From the NCBI GenBank assembly GCA_949128115.1, contig OX421962.1, positions 9,394,262 through 9,458,261 on the forward strand: a stretch of DNA of 64,000 bases. The letters are read 5' to 3'. This stretch comes from Anaspis maculata (lineage: Eukaryota; Arthropoda; Insecta; Coleoptera; Scraptiidae). Below the pieces are notes generated by a model. That model did no database searches, had not been told where the DNA came from, and worked only from the letters and a program-made list of their open reading frames with translations. Made by a program: the position numbers and the translations under genes. Below are positions 43,945 to 55,907 of this stretch, piece by piece (position 1 is the stretch's first letter; each line of letters opens with the position of its first letter).

Positions 43945-46740
43945 GGACTAAGAGGTGGTATCTCATTTTGATTGAAATTATCAAAATTTTGGCGCCTTCA
44001 CCATGTGACGTCTTTATGGGCTTTGCTATTCTTTATTGGGCTTTGCCCTGATAGGAGTTCAGTGATCAGGGAAATCATAGTTTGGGTAGAGAAACCAGAG
44101 TGTCACAAATATATCTTATACTTCCTGCAAAGTAAGTGAATGTGTGCAGGGTGATCCATTTTCCGCCGATTCCACGTTTCATTCGAAAGTCTTCTACGGT
44201 AGATCAACCAAATTCCCAGGATATGTTCTCATAATCACTTTTTTTTTTAGATATCAAGGTCATTGAAAACACAGGGTGATTCGAAAAGACAAGCAATGAC
44301 ACTAGATCAGGATTCAGAATCAAAACAGAATCAAATCAGAAATCCATCCAACGGTCCAAGACTTGCCTATATGTGCACTCCGGAAGGGTAGTCATAGGTG
44401 AGACACCCGTGCGGCGCCATCTAGTAGCGGCTTTCCGCAATGGATTTCGATTGTGGTTGCTCGGTCGCTCTGATGATCTGAGACTCCTATTCACAAAAAA
44501 AAACACTTGAACCGACATATGGCGCCGTATGAATAAAAACACCTTTTGTTTCCTCTTGCCGAGATGGCTGCCGGATGCGGATTGAAATATGAATATATAG
44601 TGACAACCGAACTGCCAATGACATATCAAAGTGACATAGCAACGGCAACCAATCACGGTTAACGCATGCCGCTTTCGGCAACCATATTGTGGAGGGAAAA
44701 AGTAATTCGAATCGCGAATGAGTAATTATAAATCAACTGTGGTGCGCGAATCGACTGACGAGCTTAGTCGTGAATTATGAATTCCGATTGATGCTTCGCC
44801 CATTTTATAAATTAACCAAACTCCGAATACACATTATTCAATTAATTAATGATAAATGAGATAAACCCGGCGCGCCGTTAACATTATCCGACATTTTCCA
44901 CTGTTGTATTGGACCTGCCCGAAGGATAACACAATATTATTGACTGATGTCCCACGGCGTTTTCGATATTCAATCAAACGCGGGCGTTCGTTCAACATTG
45001 TTTCATTAAATTAAATTTAATTCACTAAACTGTCATCAGGGCGCATATTGTAGAGATATAGGTATAAACAGAATATTAATTAAAATTGGCGTGGCATAAT
45101 AGGCACGTAGCCAAAATCGAATTTAATTAACCAAATTATTTTGAAATCAAATCATCCTTTGATCATTATTTAGGAAAAACATACAATTTGCTATGAGATT
45201 ACATCTCGCAACTCCAGAATTGCAAGCACTTGTTTCCGTAACTGTTTTAAAGTAACTATACTGATTTTTGGCGATTTTCTCCGAACGGGAAGGCGTTTTT
45301 TCCGTTTGTCCCTCTGTCTGTCTATTACAGCATCTAAATAGTTTATCATAAAATTGTGGCTTCCACTACCGAGAGGATCCCTTATGTCTTATTTGCTGAC
45401 GAAGAAGTTGCCATGGCAAAAGATAGAATTATGACTGCTTCGTAATGATTGCCCTCGTCGAGGACCCCGTGACTTTTGCTTTATTGGTCGTCTTTGGCAA
45501 GTAGTCACTAATTTGCTTCCGGTTTGAATCCATTGTCACGAGTTGCATAATCAATGAGAGACAAAATTACACGTCAAGTACAAAACCGCACCTCAACAAA
45601 TTATCATCATACATTAAACATTAAAGCACGATAAGTAAGGAAGTACACACAGCGCCCCCATATACAATAACTCATAGACAATGGACTTCCTAAAAGCAAA
45701 CAACCACCATGCGGGTGGTAGTTGGGGGCTAGCCATATCCAGCAAGCTAGCTTTGGTAATTTGCCAGCCGACTTAAAATTACTGTCCCGTGGACATTATC
45801 CTGCACCTACCACAATAAAATTTAAATGTATACATCGCTGGCATTAGAGATGTAATATAAACAGTCAAGAACTTTTTTTTTGTCCCTACTATATCTCCAG
45901 GGTTTATCCCAGAGTTTGTTTCTGAAAAGATAAATCTTTGAAAACTGTGCACCCTCTGCCTTCGAACGGAAAATTCTGATTAACGTACGCTTGAATGGGC
46001 ATAAAAGTTCGGACATGCACGCACATCGGATTGATTTGTAAATCGCGTCCTTTTTCTATGGGCTCCTCCACCTTCTGCTGGCGAAATCCTCCACTTTCTT
46101 GCGTTCATAAATCTGTCTGGGAATTCAATTTTCGTTCGGAGCTTGCGGGAGGATCGCGCGGGAAAAATTCCCGTCAGGTAGCCAATAAGGAGACGTGCTG
46201 ATGTTGGGAAATACACCGGCAGTTTTTCATTCTTATTCCAACTTTTTGGTGTGAGATAACGTTTCAATATGAGGATAGCGGTGATTTAGGGGTCTTTTTT
46301 TGTTGTGTCATATCATATGTGACGGTTTTGCCAGTCTTGGAATGTAAAACATTTTCATCAATTGAATCGTGCTATATAACGGAAGCTTTTCAAATCAGTT
46401 GACAGAGTTGAAAAAAACATCTGTTATCAAGCATTGATCAAGCTGACCGTCACCGTCAGGTCCACAAAAAAGATGATCAGCGATCAAGGCTGATTGCAGA
46501 ATTACTGAACTTTTTTCTGCTGAATGCTAGGTGATTACTGACAAAAAATGCATGAAATCTGTACTAGACCCATCATCTATTCATTATTGACAGATAAACC
46601 AGCATTTCCGTTGATCGGTAAGTTACAAATTGACAAACACATATCGCGAATCAACTGATCTCGTATTATCTTTTTTGTGGAACCCACGGTGAATCATCTT
46701 GTGTTTGCTCTTTTTGGAAGTTGATTTTTCTTACATGATT
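43945..46740. other. No gene recognised; two orphan ACAGGGTG-like ends
   Basis: About 2.8 kb. GCAGGGTGATCCATTTT near 44153 and ACACAGGGTGATTCG near 44270 look like isolated element ends. Frames at 44336-44656 and 45980-46267 (both minus) have no domain. Nothing else supported. Confidence 0.4.
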
Positions 46741-46742
46741 AT

Positions 46743-49150
46743 ACAAGGTGATTTTTTGAAATGGACCCACCTCCAATTTCTTGCTGCACAATGTTTTTCT
46801 GGAAAAAAGCTGAAACAGGTCGATTTCCTTTCCAAAGGGAACATTTAGGACACGTATTGCCAAATTTGTATCTTCAACCCCTTTGCTCCCACCCTAACCT
46901 ACTGAATCTCAAATTGCATCACCTATCTTGTGAAACATCAAATTGAAGGCAATAAAATTCCCTTTCTGCCAAACATATTTTGAAATCTTTTGAGCTACCC
47001 CAAACCTTTCTCCAAATTCTCTCATTGTTAAATTGAACGAAAATTTTCCCTCTATTAACAGTAGTCCGGTGGACTAGCGCCAAATATTGCCCAAACTATG
47101 CATTTTATGACTACGGAACAATTTTTTACAGGCATGTTCAGGAACTCTTCCTCATCATTTGAGAAGTGCTGCCAAGCAATTTTTCAATGTGGGGGGCCAG
47201 GGGGGCCCCTTTTTTGACAACTTGAATCGTTTTTTGTCGATAAAATCCGTGATAAAAAGACTATAAAAAAAACTTCAACGGATTATTGAAGAGCAACTCA
47301 AAATGTCACTCATGTGTGATGGGACTTATTACAGGGTGAACAGGTTCCGAGAAAGATGACTTTCCGTCAACATACAATATGATGAAGAAAAAATTGCGCC
47401 AAAGACCTTCAGTTTCGTCATTGAAAGATGCCGATTGGCATATTTGTTGATCATACGCACCTGAACTGGTTGAGAACCGTACCTAACTGCGTCATTGGTG
47501 CCGGAGCTATTTACAGGGTGAAAGAGAAAAATATTGTTGCTATTATATATTTCAAAAACCAAGATAGATGAAGTGATCGAAATTTAGGAATTGATGCTTC
47601 ATTCAATGCGTGTGAAGACACAACAAACCGTTTTGAAATATCTTGAAGCGCTCCTAAAATATTTTGAAAAAACTGAAGAATATCATAAAAATTTTACTTT
47701 CTACTTTGATTTCGTATTTTCCATCATATAGAAGTGTATACTTTAATTTAACAACAAATTAGGGTGAAAACTAAACAGCCACATCACTCACCGGCATCAA
47801 TCATGTATGCGTCAATGCGTCATATACAGGGTGTAAGAAAAAATGGTTGTTTTCTTTGCTGTAATAGGAAAATCAAGACATAGAAAGTGAAAAATCAAGG
47901 AGGTAAGAAGTTTCCGGGGAAACAAACCAAGCCAAGACACCTGATAAGGTAAATTACTGACGTGAATGTGTAATCCACGCGTTTTTTTGCTTGTTTTTTT
48001 ATATACAGCAAAAAAAAAACTACCATTTTTTCTTACACCCTGTATACAACGCATACATGATTGATGCCGGTGATGGTGCTGTTTAGTTTCAACCATAATT
48101 TATTGTATATTTGTGTATATTTTGAAATTTGTTGCATAACTTGAGGATATACATCTGTATTATACAAAATACGTAATAAAAGTAGAAAGTAAAATTTTGA
48201 TGATATTCTTCAGGGTTTTAAAAATATTTCAGGAACGCTTCAAGATATTTCAAAACGGTTGGTTGTGTCTTCACATGCATTAAATGAAACATCAATTCCT
48301 CAATTTTGTTCACTTTATCCATCTTGGTTTTTGAAATAAATGAAAACAAAAATATTTTCCTCTTCCACCCTGTATATAGCCCCGGCACTGTTGACGCTGT
48401 TGGGTGCCGTTCTCAACCAGTTCAGGTGGATATGATCAACAAATACGCCAATCGGCATTTTCCAATGACGAAGATGAAAGTCTTTGGCACAATATTTTCT
48501 TTATCATATTGCATGTTGACAGAAAGTCATTTTTTTCGGAACCTGTTCACCCTGTAATAGTTTTTATCACACATAAGTGACCTTTCAAGTTGCCTTTTAA
48601 TAATCCGTTGGAATTTTCTATTTAGCATTTTTATTACGGATTTTATCGACAAAAAACGATTTAAGTTGTCAAAAAAGGGCCCCCTTGACCTCCCACATTG
48701 AAAAATTGCTTGGCAGCACTTCTCAAATGATAGATGATGGCTTTCTGAACATGCCTGCAAAAAATTGTTCCGTAGTCATAAAATGCATAGTTATAACCCT
48801 AGTCCACCGGACTACAGCCGATCCTCGAGAAATAGAATTTCCAGCGAACACAGATCGATTTTCATTTCGAAGGAGACATCTGAGTGTCACATATCGTCAA
48901 ATTTTCACCTTCAACTCCTTCGTCACCCAATTAGGAGAATTTTTGGAAAGGGTTAGGGGTGGTTTAGAATCTTTGAAATCTTTTTTTTTTCAGAAAGGAA
49001 ATTTTATCACCTACAATTTGATGTATCACAAGATAGGTAGTGCTATTTGGAATTGTTAAGTAGGTAGGGTAGGGGGGGGGGCGAAGGGGTTGAAGATAAA
49101 AATTTGGCGATACGTGTCTCAGATGCCCCCCCTTGAAATAAGAATCGACC
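46743..49150. repeat. Four-level nested, co-axial palindrome
   Basis: The outermost shell (left end ACAAGGTGATTTTTTGAAAT; mirrored arms 46817-49150) is related to the CCGGGTGATC family at 52.3, 56.8 and 60.6 kb. Within it ACAGGGTG/CACCCTGT pairs occur at 47331/48555, 47513/48373 and 47826/48043, with mirror sums of 95886, 95886 and 95869. The second shell is 182 bp on both sides. TA flanks every ACAGGGTG end. Each shell has its own sequence, for example GAACAGGTTCCG, GAAAGAGAAAAATATT and GTAAGAAAAAATGG. No coding content; frames at 47329-47562 and 48306-48557 mirror each other. Confidence 0.88.
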
Positions 49151-49329
49151 GAGGAATCGACTTTTTTCCATTAAGAAATTGATTTTCCAAGAATCGGTAG
49201 TTGATTTTTTTTTTTTAAGTTCCAGAATTGACCGTTCATTGTAAATATAAATAGCATTGATAATATAAACTCAATATAATATACAATTTAGAAATAAAAT
49301 ATTTCCTCGAGGGCTAATTCTTCAGGAAC

Positions 49330-51215
49330 AGCTGCTAAAATGCTCGATGCGTTGCCTTTTTGGATTGCTTGACTTGAGCGTTGAGTTAGATAAAATTTGC
49401 ATCAGGGGTCGCCTGATTCTTTTGTAAGTAGTGAACCAACAGAATTCACAAAATTTTTGGTCTCACTGCTGAAGACGCCCATTGTTTCAACTGCGATAGG
49501 TATAAATTTGTATGATCATTCCATAATCGGAGTGTATTTTGAAAATTTCCGTTTACTGGCTAATTCTGCTGCTGCTTCTGCTTCCCTTGAGGTTCTTGAA
49601 AGGTATGGGGTTGCAAATATGTGTCTACACACGTGACATCCCATACTAGCGGTAATCCTTTTGACCAAGGAATAATGGTAACTCCGTCCGGGCGCTTCCC
49701 ATCGGTTCGTGATGAACCTGGAGGCTCTAAAATTGAAGGGAAATTTGCCGTTGTCAAGGCCCTTTTTATTATGTCATTCAGTTCTGTGTGTCTTGGAATC
49801 CTTTCGGAACTCCTCGAACAGCTCAATGGGTGTAAGCCTCTCTCATCTACCTTCGTACCACATTTACAGGTGAACTCATGACACACACGTGCTCCGAGGC
49901 GGAGGGCAATACTAATCCGTGAGCATTTGTCTTCCATTAAAGTGTCGATATTTTTAGAGGGAATGGCCTGAAGCCAGGCACCAGATTCTTTCTGTTTTAT
50001 GGCCAAGAAACGTGCTTGATCGATTTCGTCCGGGAAGATTAAATCTTTCTCAACTATTGATTGTACGATAACTTGATCAAAAACTTTTTGGATTTCTGAG
50101 TGAGGGGGAGCGGTTCCGTCAAATCTTCTCTTCCACGTTTCAATTGCCTCTGCCATGTGAAGGATTGTGCCATCGTCAACTGAACAGGATAGAATTTTGG
50201 AGACGAGGGCGTTCGATCCATAGCAAGAACTAATGAAAGCGGGAAGACTAAGGTGGGATAGTATTCGTATTCCAAGACCACCTGAACTATTTGGAAGGCT
50301 ACTTGAATCCATTGTTTCTCGTTCAATGTTATGTTCAAAATTGATTCAAGTGTTGATTTGAGCAGTGGGTCTGCAGTATTTAAAATTTCATGATGCCTCC
50401 AAGAAGGAATTGTGCGGGGTGAGTATAGTATTTTTGGAACTCCGAGGCAGTTTTTCATCAGAAAAAAAAAAGTGACTGGGTAGTGAATTTAGACGATCAA
50501 AAGTGATTTTCAAATTGTCGATACCATCAGACAGAAACTTGGCGTAGCCATTCTCGAGGAGAGGAGCACCGAGGAGAGTAAGGTTTTCTTTTGTAGTTGT
50601 TCGAATTCCTGGAAGAATATCTGAATAACTATATAAGAATAACTTTAGATCTGTAAGTACGAACTTTGAAGAGCCTCCAAGAATACCATCATCTAAATAG
50701 AAAAGATTCAGTTCTGATGTAAGTCGACGCACTATTGGATGAATAATTGCCATGCTGAAGATTAATGGGCCTACTAGATCGCCTTGTTGACATCCGACTT
50801 GTGAAAGGATGGTCTTGTCTCCGAAAAAAAGGAGCGATGGAGAGGAGTAACTCTGCCAAAAATATGGGAATAAAGACGGTGAATTTTCTTCAATTTCTTG
50901 AAGCATAGAATCTCTTTCCACTGAGTTGAATGCATTTTTGTAGTCTATTTTAATTATAACGGAGTTGCTTCCTTCATGTTGATTCAAGGAAGAACGAGTT
51001 GCATGGATGGCTATTTCATAACCTTTTTTTGTGGCTACTCCTAGCTGGTGAGGTTGGAAATAGGTGGAGCTTTCTTCTTGGACGAGCTTGCAAGCTATCT
51101 TTGAAACCAAACGGCGGAACGTGCATCCAATTGCGATAGGTCTTAATCATCCGTCTTTTTTACTGAACGCGCAGATTGAAGCTCCGAAGAAAAGTTTGCA
51201 AATTATAGGATTTAG
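49330..51215 (-). pseudogene. Broken reverse transcriptase with a C-terminal nuclease-like domain (non-LTR type)
   Basis: Read leftward from 51215: FGASICAFSKKDG then an in-frame stop, RPIAIGCTFRRLVSKIACKL, PHQLGVATKKGYEIAIHATR, motif A IIKIDYKNAFNSVERD, CQQGDLVGPLIF and YLDD (about 50690), the RT core. Downstream come GGLGIRILSHLSLPAF, a Cys/His cluster (CHEFTCKCGTKVDERGLHPL), then KRPDGVTIIPWSKG with WDVTCVDT, which looks like a PD-x-D restriction-like nuclease, and finally FIPIAVETMGVFSSETK. The frame shifts near 50455, 50300 and 49610, and ~25 residues after YLDD appear deleted. RTs of this layout are widespread in invertebrate genomes, but I cannot place the clade. Its N-terminal side ends a few bases from the palindrome at 51227. 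Confidence 0.75.
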
Positions 51216-51226
51216 GTATAATAAAT

Positions 51227-52283
51227 ACAGAGGGGTGCATAAAAAACGGCCACCGCTGTAGCATCGTTATTCCTTATTCGATCTTCAAAATTCAAAGACC
51301 AGTTTGAATGATTTTATGTCTTCTATGATTCGACAGTTTTTTTTTTTTTGTTATGATGCTCCTGAGCACTGATAGTCAACTTTTGTTTTTCAAATGGCAA
51401 CAATATTTTTTCAATTTCTTTTTCGATCTCTTATGCTTATTTGAATATAATGATGCATCAGTATCACACATTTTATCATTAGACACGAAGAAAAAAAATT
51501 GAAACTGCGAAATTTTTCACATCACAGTAGCATCACAACACCCACGATATGCACGCAATCTGGTAGTCTGGGTGCAAAATGATGTTCAAAAGCACATAGT
51601 AGGTCAGGCGTTTGATTTTCCAAAATGTAAATGTCAAAATGTTTTCAAAATCCAAAAGAAGCTGTCCGTCTCTGAGACGTCTTCATTCTCTATTTTCAGC
51701 TTATTATTTTACACATTTTTAAGTAGGTATTGTGACCTGTCAGGACAAAAACGTCTTACTAATTTTTTATTTCCACAATACACACTTGAAAAGATATAAA
51801 ATAGTAAGCTAAAAATAGAGAATAAACAAGTCTAAGAGACGGACAGCTTCTTTCGGATTTTGAAAACATTTTGACATTTAAATTTTGAAAAACCAAACGC
51901 CTGACCTACTATGTGCTTTTCAACATCATTTTGCATCCAGCCTACCGGATTGCGTGCATATCGTGGGTGTTCTGACGCTACTGTTGTGTGTGAAAATTTC
52001 GCAGTTTAATTTTTTTTCTTCGTGTTCAATAACAAAAAGTGTGATATTGATGCATCATTATATTCAGATAATTGTAAGAAATCCTAAAAAAAAATTAAAA
52101 AATATAGTTGCCATTTGAAAAACGAAAATTGACTGTCAGTGCTCAGAAGCATCATGATAAAAAATATTTTCTACTGTCGAATCATAGAAGGCATTATACC
52201 ATTCAAACTGATTTCTGAATTTTGGAGATCGGATAAGGAATAACGATGCTACAGTGGTGGCCGTTTTTTATGCACTCCTCTGT
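51227..52283. repeat. 1,057-bp palindromic MITE with ACAGAGGGGTG ends
   Basis: ACAGAGGGGTGCATAAAAAA at 51227 mirrors TTTTTTATGCACTCCTCTGT ending 52283, sum 103510, axis near 51755. TA lies directly outside both ends. Arms match closely over their whole length (GTAGCATCGTTATTCC, GACGGACAGCTTCTTT, GCCTGACCTACTATGTGC). No transposase. Confidence 0.9.
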
Positions 52284-52491
52284 ATAAAATAAATATACCG
52301 GGTGATCATTTGAAAACTATCCACCTGCAATAACTCCCGATTCCTAGTGAATATTTTCTCGAGCAAAAACAGGTCGATTTTTATATCAAGGGGGACAACC
52401 AAAACATATATTGGCAAATTTCTATATTCACCCCCCTCGCCCCCACTTACCCCAACTTTGAAATTTCAAATGACACTACCTACCTTGCGAT

Positions 52492-55400
52492 CGTGACCGG
52501 ACAATTCGTCCCGCGGACAATTCGTAGCGGACAATTCGTCGCGGACAATTCGTCCCGCGGACAATTCGTCCCGCGGACAATTCGTCTCACGGACAATTCG
52601 TCGCAAAATAATGTTTTGCCCTTTTGTCTCAACTTTAACAAGTCCCTTTGTCTTTTCTCGTTGCTTTTCGAACTTTAGTGAGCCCCATTATTCCTTTTTG
52701 TAGTATTTGGAGCCCTACTGCGCAACCTGGTTTCTTCATGTCTTTGGAGCTCTGCTTAGTCCCCTTGCATCATTCCGAGAATTTTTGCTGGTACACCAAG
52801 CTTTGGGAGCACCAGTAAGCCCCCTTATACTTTCATGAGATATTTGGCCCCTATCGAGCCCCTCATCTTCTCTAGTGTAATTTTTGAGCTCTAATGAGTC
52901 CTCTTATGTTTTTCATTGCTTTCAGATCTCCATAAGGCCCCTTTTTGCAGTCTTGTGTTATCAAGAGCTTCACTGGGCCCCCTTATTCTATATTCAACGT
53001 AACCTAAAGCCCTGCTGAGCCCCCTTGAATTTTCCATGAATTCCGGAGCAGCAAGCAGCGTTATGCCGTCATGGCATGTTGAAGCCCTATCGGGCCCTAT
53101 TGTGCCTTCAGGTGTAGTTGGAGGCCCGTTGAGCCTCCTTATGTTTTTTCATGACTTTCGGAGTAGGTACCAGTGAGCCCCATTTCGCGTTATTTTGTTA
53201 TACAGAGCTCCATGGGGCCCCCTTGTCTCTTCAATACCGTTTGAAGTTCTGTTGGGCCCCCTCGCACTTTTCCTATAGGCTTTTGGAGCAGTAGTAAGTC
53301 CCTTGTGCCTTTATGTTATATTCGACCCCTAATCTCTTGTTTCTTCAAATATAATTTGGAGCCCTAATGAACCCCCTTGAGCCCCTTTGTGTCACCAATA
53401 TCATTCGAAGCCCTACTAAGCCCCCTTGCATTTTTCCGTAACTTTCTGATTTTTATTGAGCCCTGCGTCACTTGGAGCCCTAAGAAGCCCCCTTGTGTGT
53501 TTTTGTGGCTTGTGCGTTCTTGCATTGCTGGAAGCCCCAGTGTAAGTCCCTTGTGCCTTCATGTGATATACGGAGCCCTATCGGACTCCCTTGCGTCCGC
53601 AAGTGTATAGTTTGTCGCCTAGTGAGCCCTTTTGTTTTTTGTCTGGCTATCAGAATTCCAGTAAGCCCCTTGTTGCCTTCTTGTGTTATTCGAAGTCCCA
53701 TTGGGCCCCCTTGTTTCCTCAACGTCTTTTGAAGCCCTGCTGAGCCTCCTTACATCTTTCCGCGACTTTAGGAGCAGTAGCAAGCACCTTCTGCCTTCAG
53801 GAGATATTCGGAGCCCTATCGGGCCCCATTGTGCAAGCAGATAAGCTTGATTATAAAGAGCTTCATTGGGCCCCCTTGTCGTATTTTCGTGGCTTTCGGA
53901 GCTCTATCGGGTCCCCTTGTACCCTTATGTGTAGTTTGGAGCCCTAATCAGTCTATTTTTGTTTTTATTGGCTTTCAGTACTATGCAGTGAGTCCCCTTT
54001 TGTCTTTTCTCGTTATAAAGAGCCTCTTGTGTCACCAATATCAGATGAAGTTTTACGGAGCTTCCTTGCACTTTCCCGTGATTTCTGGATTTTTCATAGA
54101 CCCCTTCTGCCCTATGTGTCCATTGGAGCGCTAACGAGCCCCCTCATGTGTTTTCGTGGCTTTCAGAATTCCGGTAAGCCATCTTGTGCGCTTTTGCATT
54201 TCTACAAGCCCTAGTGTAAGTCCCTTGTGCCTCCATGTAATATACGGAGCAATATCGGGCCCTCTTGTGTCCGCAAGTGTAGTTTGGAGCCCTAGTGAGC
54301 CCCCTTGGGTCCATAAGTATAGCTTGGAGGCCTAGTGAGCCTTCTTGTGTCCATAAGCATAGCTTGGAGCCATAGTGAGCCCCCTTGTGTTTTTCCATGA
54401 CTATCAGAATTTCAGTGAGCCCCCTGTTGCCGTCTTATGTCATCCAGAGCGTCAGTGGGCCCCCTTGTTTCTTCAATACGTCTTTTGAAGCCGTGCTGAG
54501 CCCCCTTACATCTTTCCGTGGCTTCCGGAGCAGCAGTAAGCACCTTGTGTCTTCATGTGATATTCAGAGCCCTATAGAGCCCCCTTGTGTCTTCAAGTGT
54601 AGTATGGAGCCCTAATGAGCCGCCTTGTGTTTTTTCGTAGCTTCCGGAATTCCAGTGACCCTTTTTTGCCTTCTGTTGTTATATAAAGCTCCTTGGGCTC
54701 CCTTGTGCCTTTCTGTGATATGCGGAGCCCTATCGGACCCCCTTGTGCCGGTTAGTGTAGCTTAGAGTCCTAGTGAGCCCTTTTTGTTTTTTTTATGGCT
54801 TCCAGAAACCCAGTCACCCCCCTTTTGCCTTTTTTGATTATACAGAGCTCCATTGGGCCCCCTTGTTGTATTTCCATGGCTTTTGGAGCTCTATCGGGTC
54901 CCCTTTGTACCCTTATGTGTAGTTTGGAGCCCCAACCAGTCCACTTGTGTTGGCTTTTAGAGTATCATACAGTAAGCCCCCTTTTGCCTTTTCTTGTTGT
55001 GAAGAGCCCTCTGGGCCCCCTTGTATAACCAATATTATATGAATATCTACGGAGCCTCTTTGCATTTTCCCGTGATTTCCGGAATTTGTTAGGCCCCTTG
55101 TGCCCTATGTGTCGTTAAGAGGCCTAATGAGCCCCATTATGTGTTTTCGTGGCTTTCAGAATTCCAGTAAGCCATCTTGTGCGCTTTTACATTGCTGGAA
55201 GCCCTAGTGTAAGTCCCTTGTGCCTTCATGTGATATACGGAGCTCTATCGGGCCCCCTTGTGCCCGCAAGAGTAGTTTGGAGCCCTAGTAAGCCCCCTTG
55301 TGTCCATACGTATAGCTTGGAACCCTAGTGAGTCCCCTTGTTTCCATGAGTGTAGCTTGGAGCCCTAGTGAGCCCCCTCATGTTCTTCAATGCGACTATC

Positions 55401-55907
55401 AGAATTCCAGTGGGCCTCCTGTTGTCTTCTTGTGTTATCCGTAGCTGCCGTGAGCCCCCTTGTTTCTTCAACGTTTTCTGAAGCCCTGCCTGCTGAGCCC
55501 CCTTACATGTTTCCGTGGCTTTCGAAGCAGTAGTAAGCACCTTATGCCTCTATGTGATATTCGGAGCCCTCTCGAAGCTCCATAAGGCCCCCTTGTGTTT
55601 TCAATATCGTTTGAAGCCTTGCTAAGCCCCGTTGCATTTTTTCGTGGCGTTCAGATCTCTGTCGGAACCCCTTGCATTTGCTTATGATTTTCAGATTCTT
55701 TTATTGAGCCCCCTTGTGTCTTCATGTGTAATATAACCCCCTTACCTTCCGAAGCCTTCACTTGCGACGAACTGTCCGCGGGACGAACTGTCCGCGGGAC
55801 GAATTGTCCGTGAGACGAATTGTCCGCGGGACGAACTGTCCGCGGGACGAATTGTCCGCGACGAATTGTCCGCTACGAATTGTCCGCGGGACGAATTGTC
55901 CTAGCAC
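52492..55907. mobile_element. Fold-back-like element with 16-mer array ends and an 8-9-bp target duplication
   Basis: CCTTGCGAT occurs just outside both ends (52483-52491 and 55908-55916), and removing the element restores TACCTTGCGATACATCAAAT, which other copies of the host MITE have (TTTGCGATACATGAAATTGA at 60837). The left end holds seven units of GGACAATTCGTCCCGC (52499-52607) and the right end nine units in inverted orientation (55764-55901). Each unit is itself nearly palindromic (GGACAATTCGTCC / GGACGAATTGTCC). The interior is a degenerate satellite with no transposase, so the element must move in trans if it moves at all. Resembles FB/Galileo-style elements in layout; the superfamily is unknown. 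Confidence 0.85.
52680..55740. repeat. Degenerate satellite cargo (~55-60-bp units with longer-period repeats)
   Basis: Units built on GGAGCCCTAATGAGCCCCCT, TGTGTTTTTCGTGGCTTTCG and TTCATGTGATATTCGGAGCC recur with substitutions through 3 kb. A longer block (GCATTGCTGGAAGCC, AGTGTAAGTCCCTTGTGCC, ATATACGGAGC, CGCAAGTGTAG) reappears near 53520, 54190 and 55180, implying higher-order duplication of roughly 0.67-1 kb. Open frames on both strands (for example 53480-53722 and 54144-54398 minus) translate to repetitive peptides and are most simply repeat artefacts. Confidence 0.8.

Noticed and set aside
41998..44060. Direct repeat flanking the 42.5-43.9 kb palindrome as a long target duplication
   Set aside because: The two blocks match only loosely and are far longer than any target duplication; they do not abut the palindrome ends.
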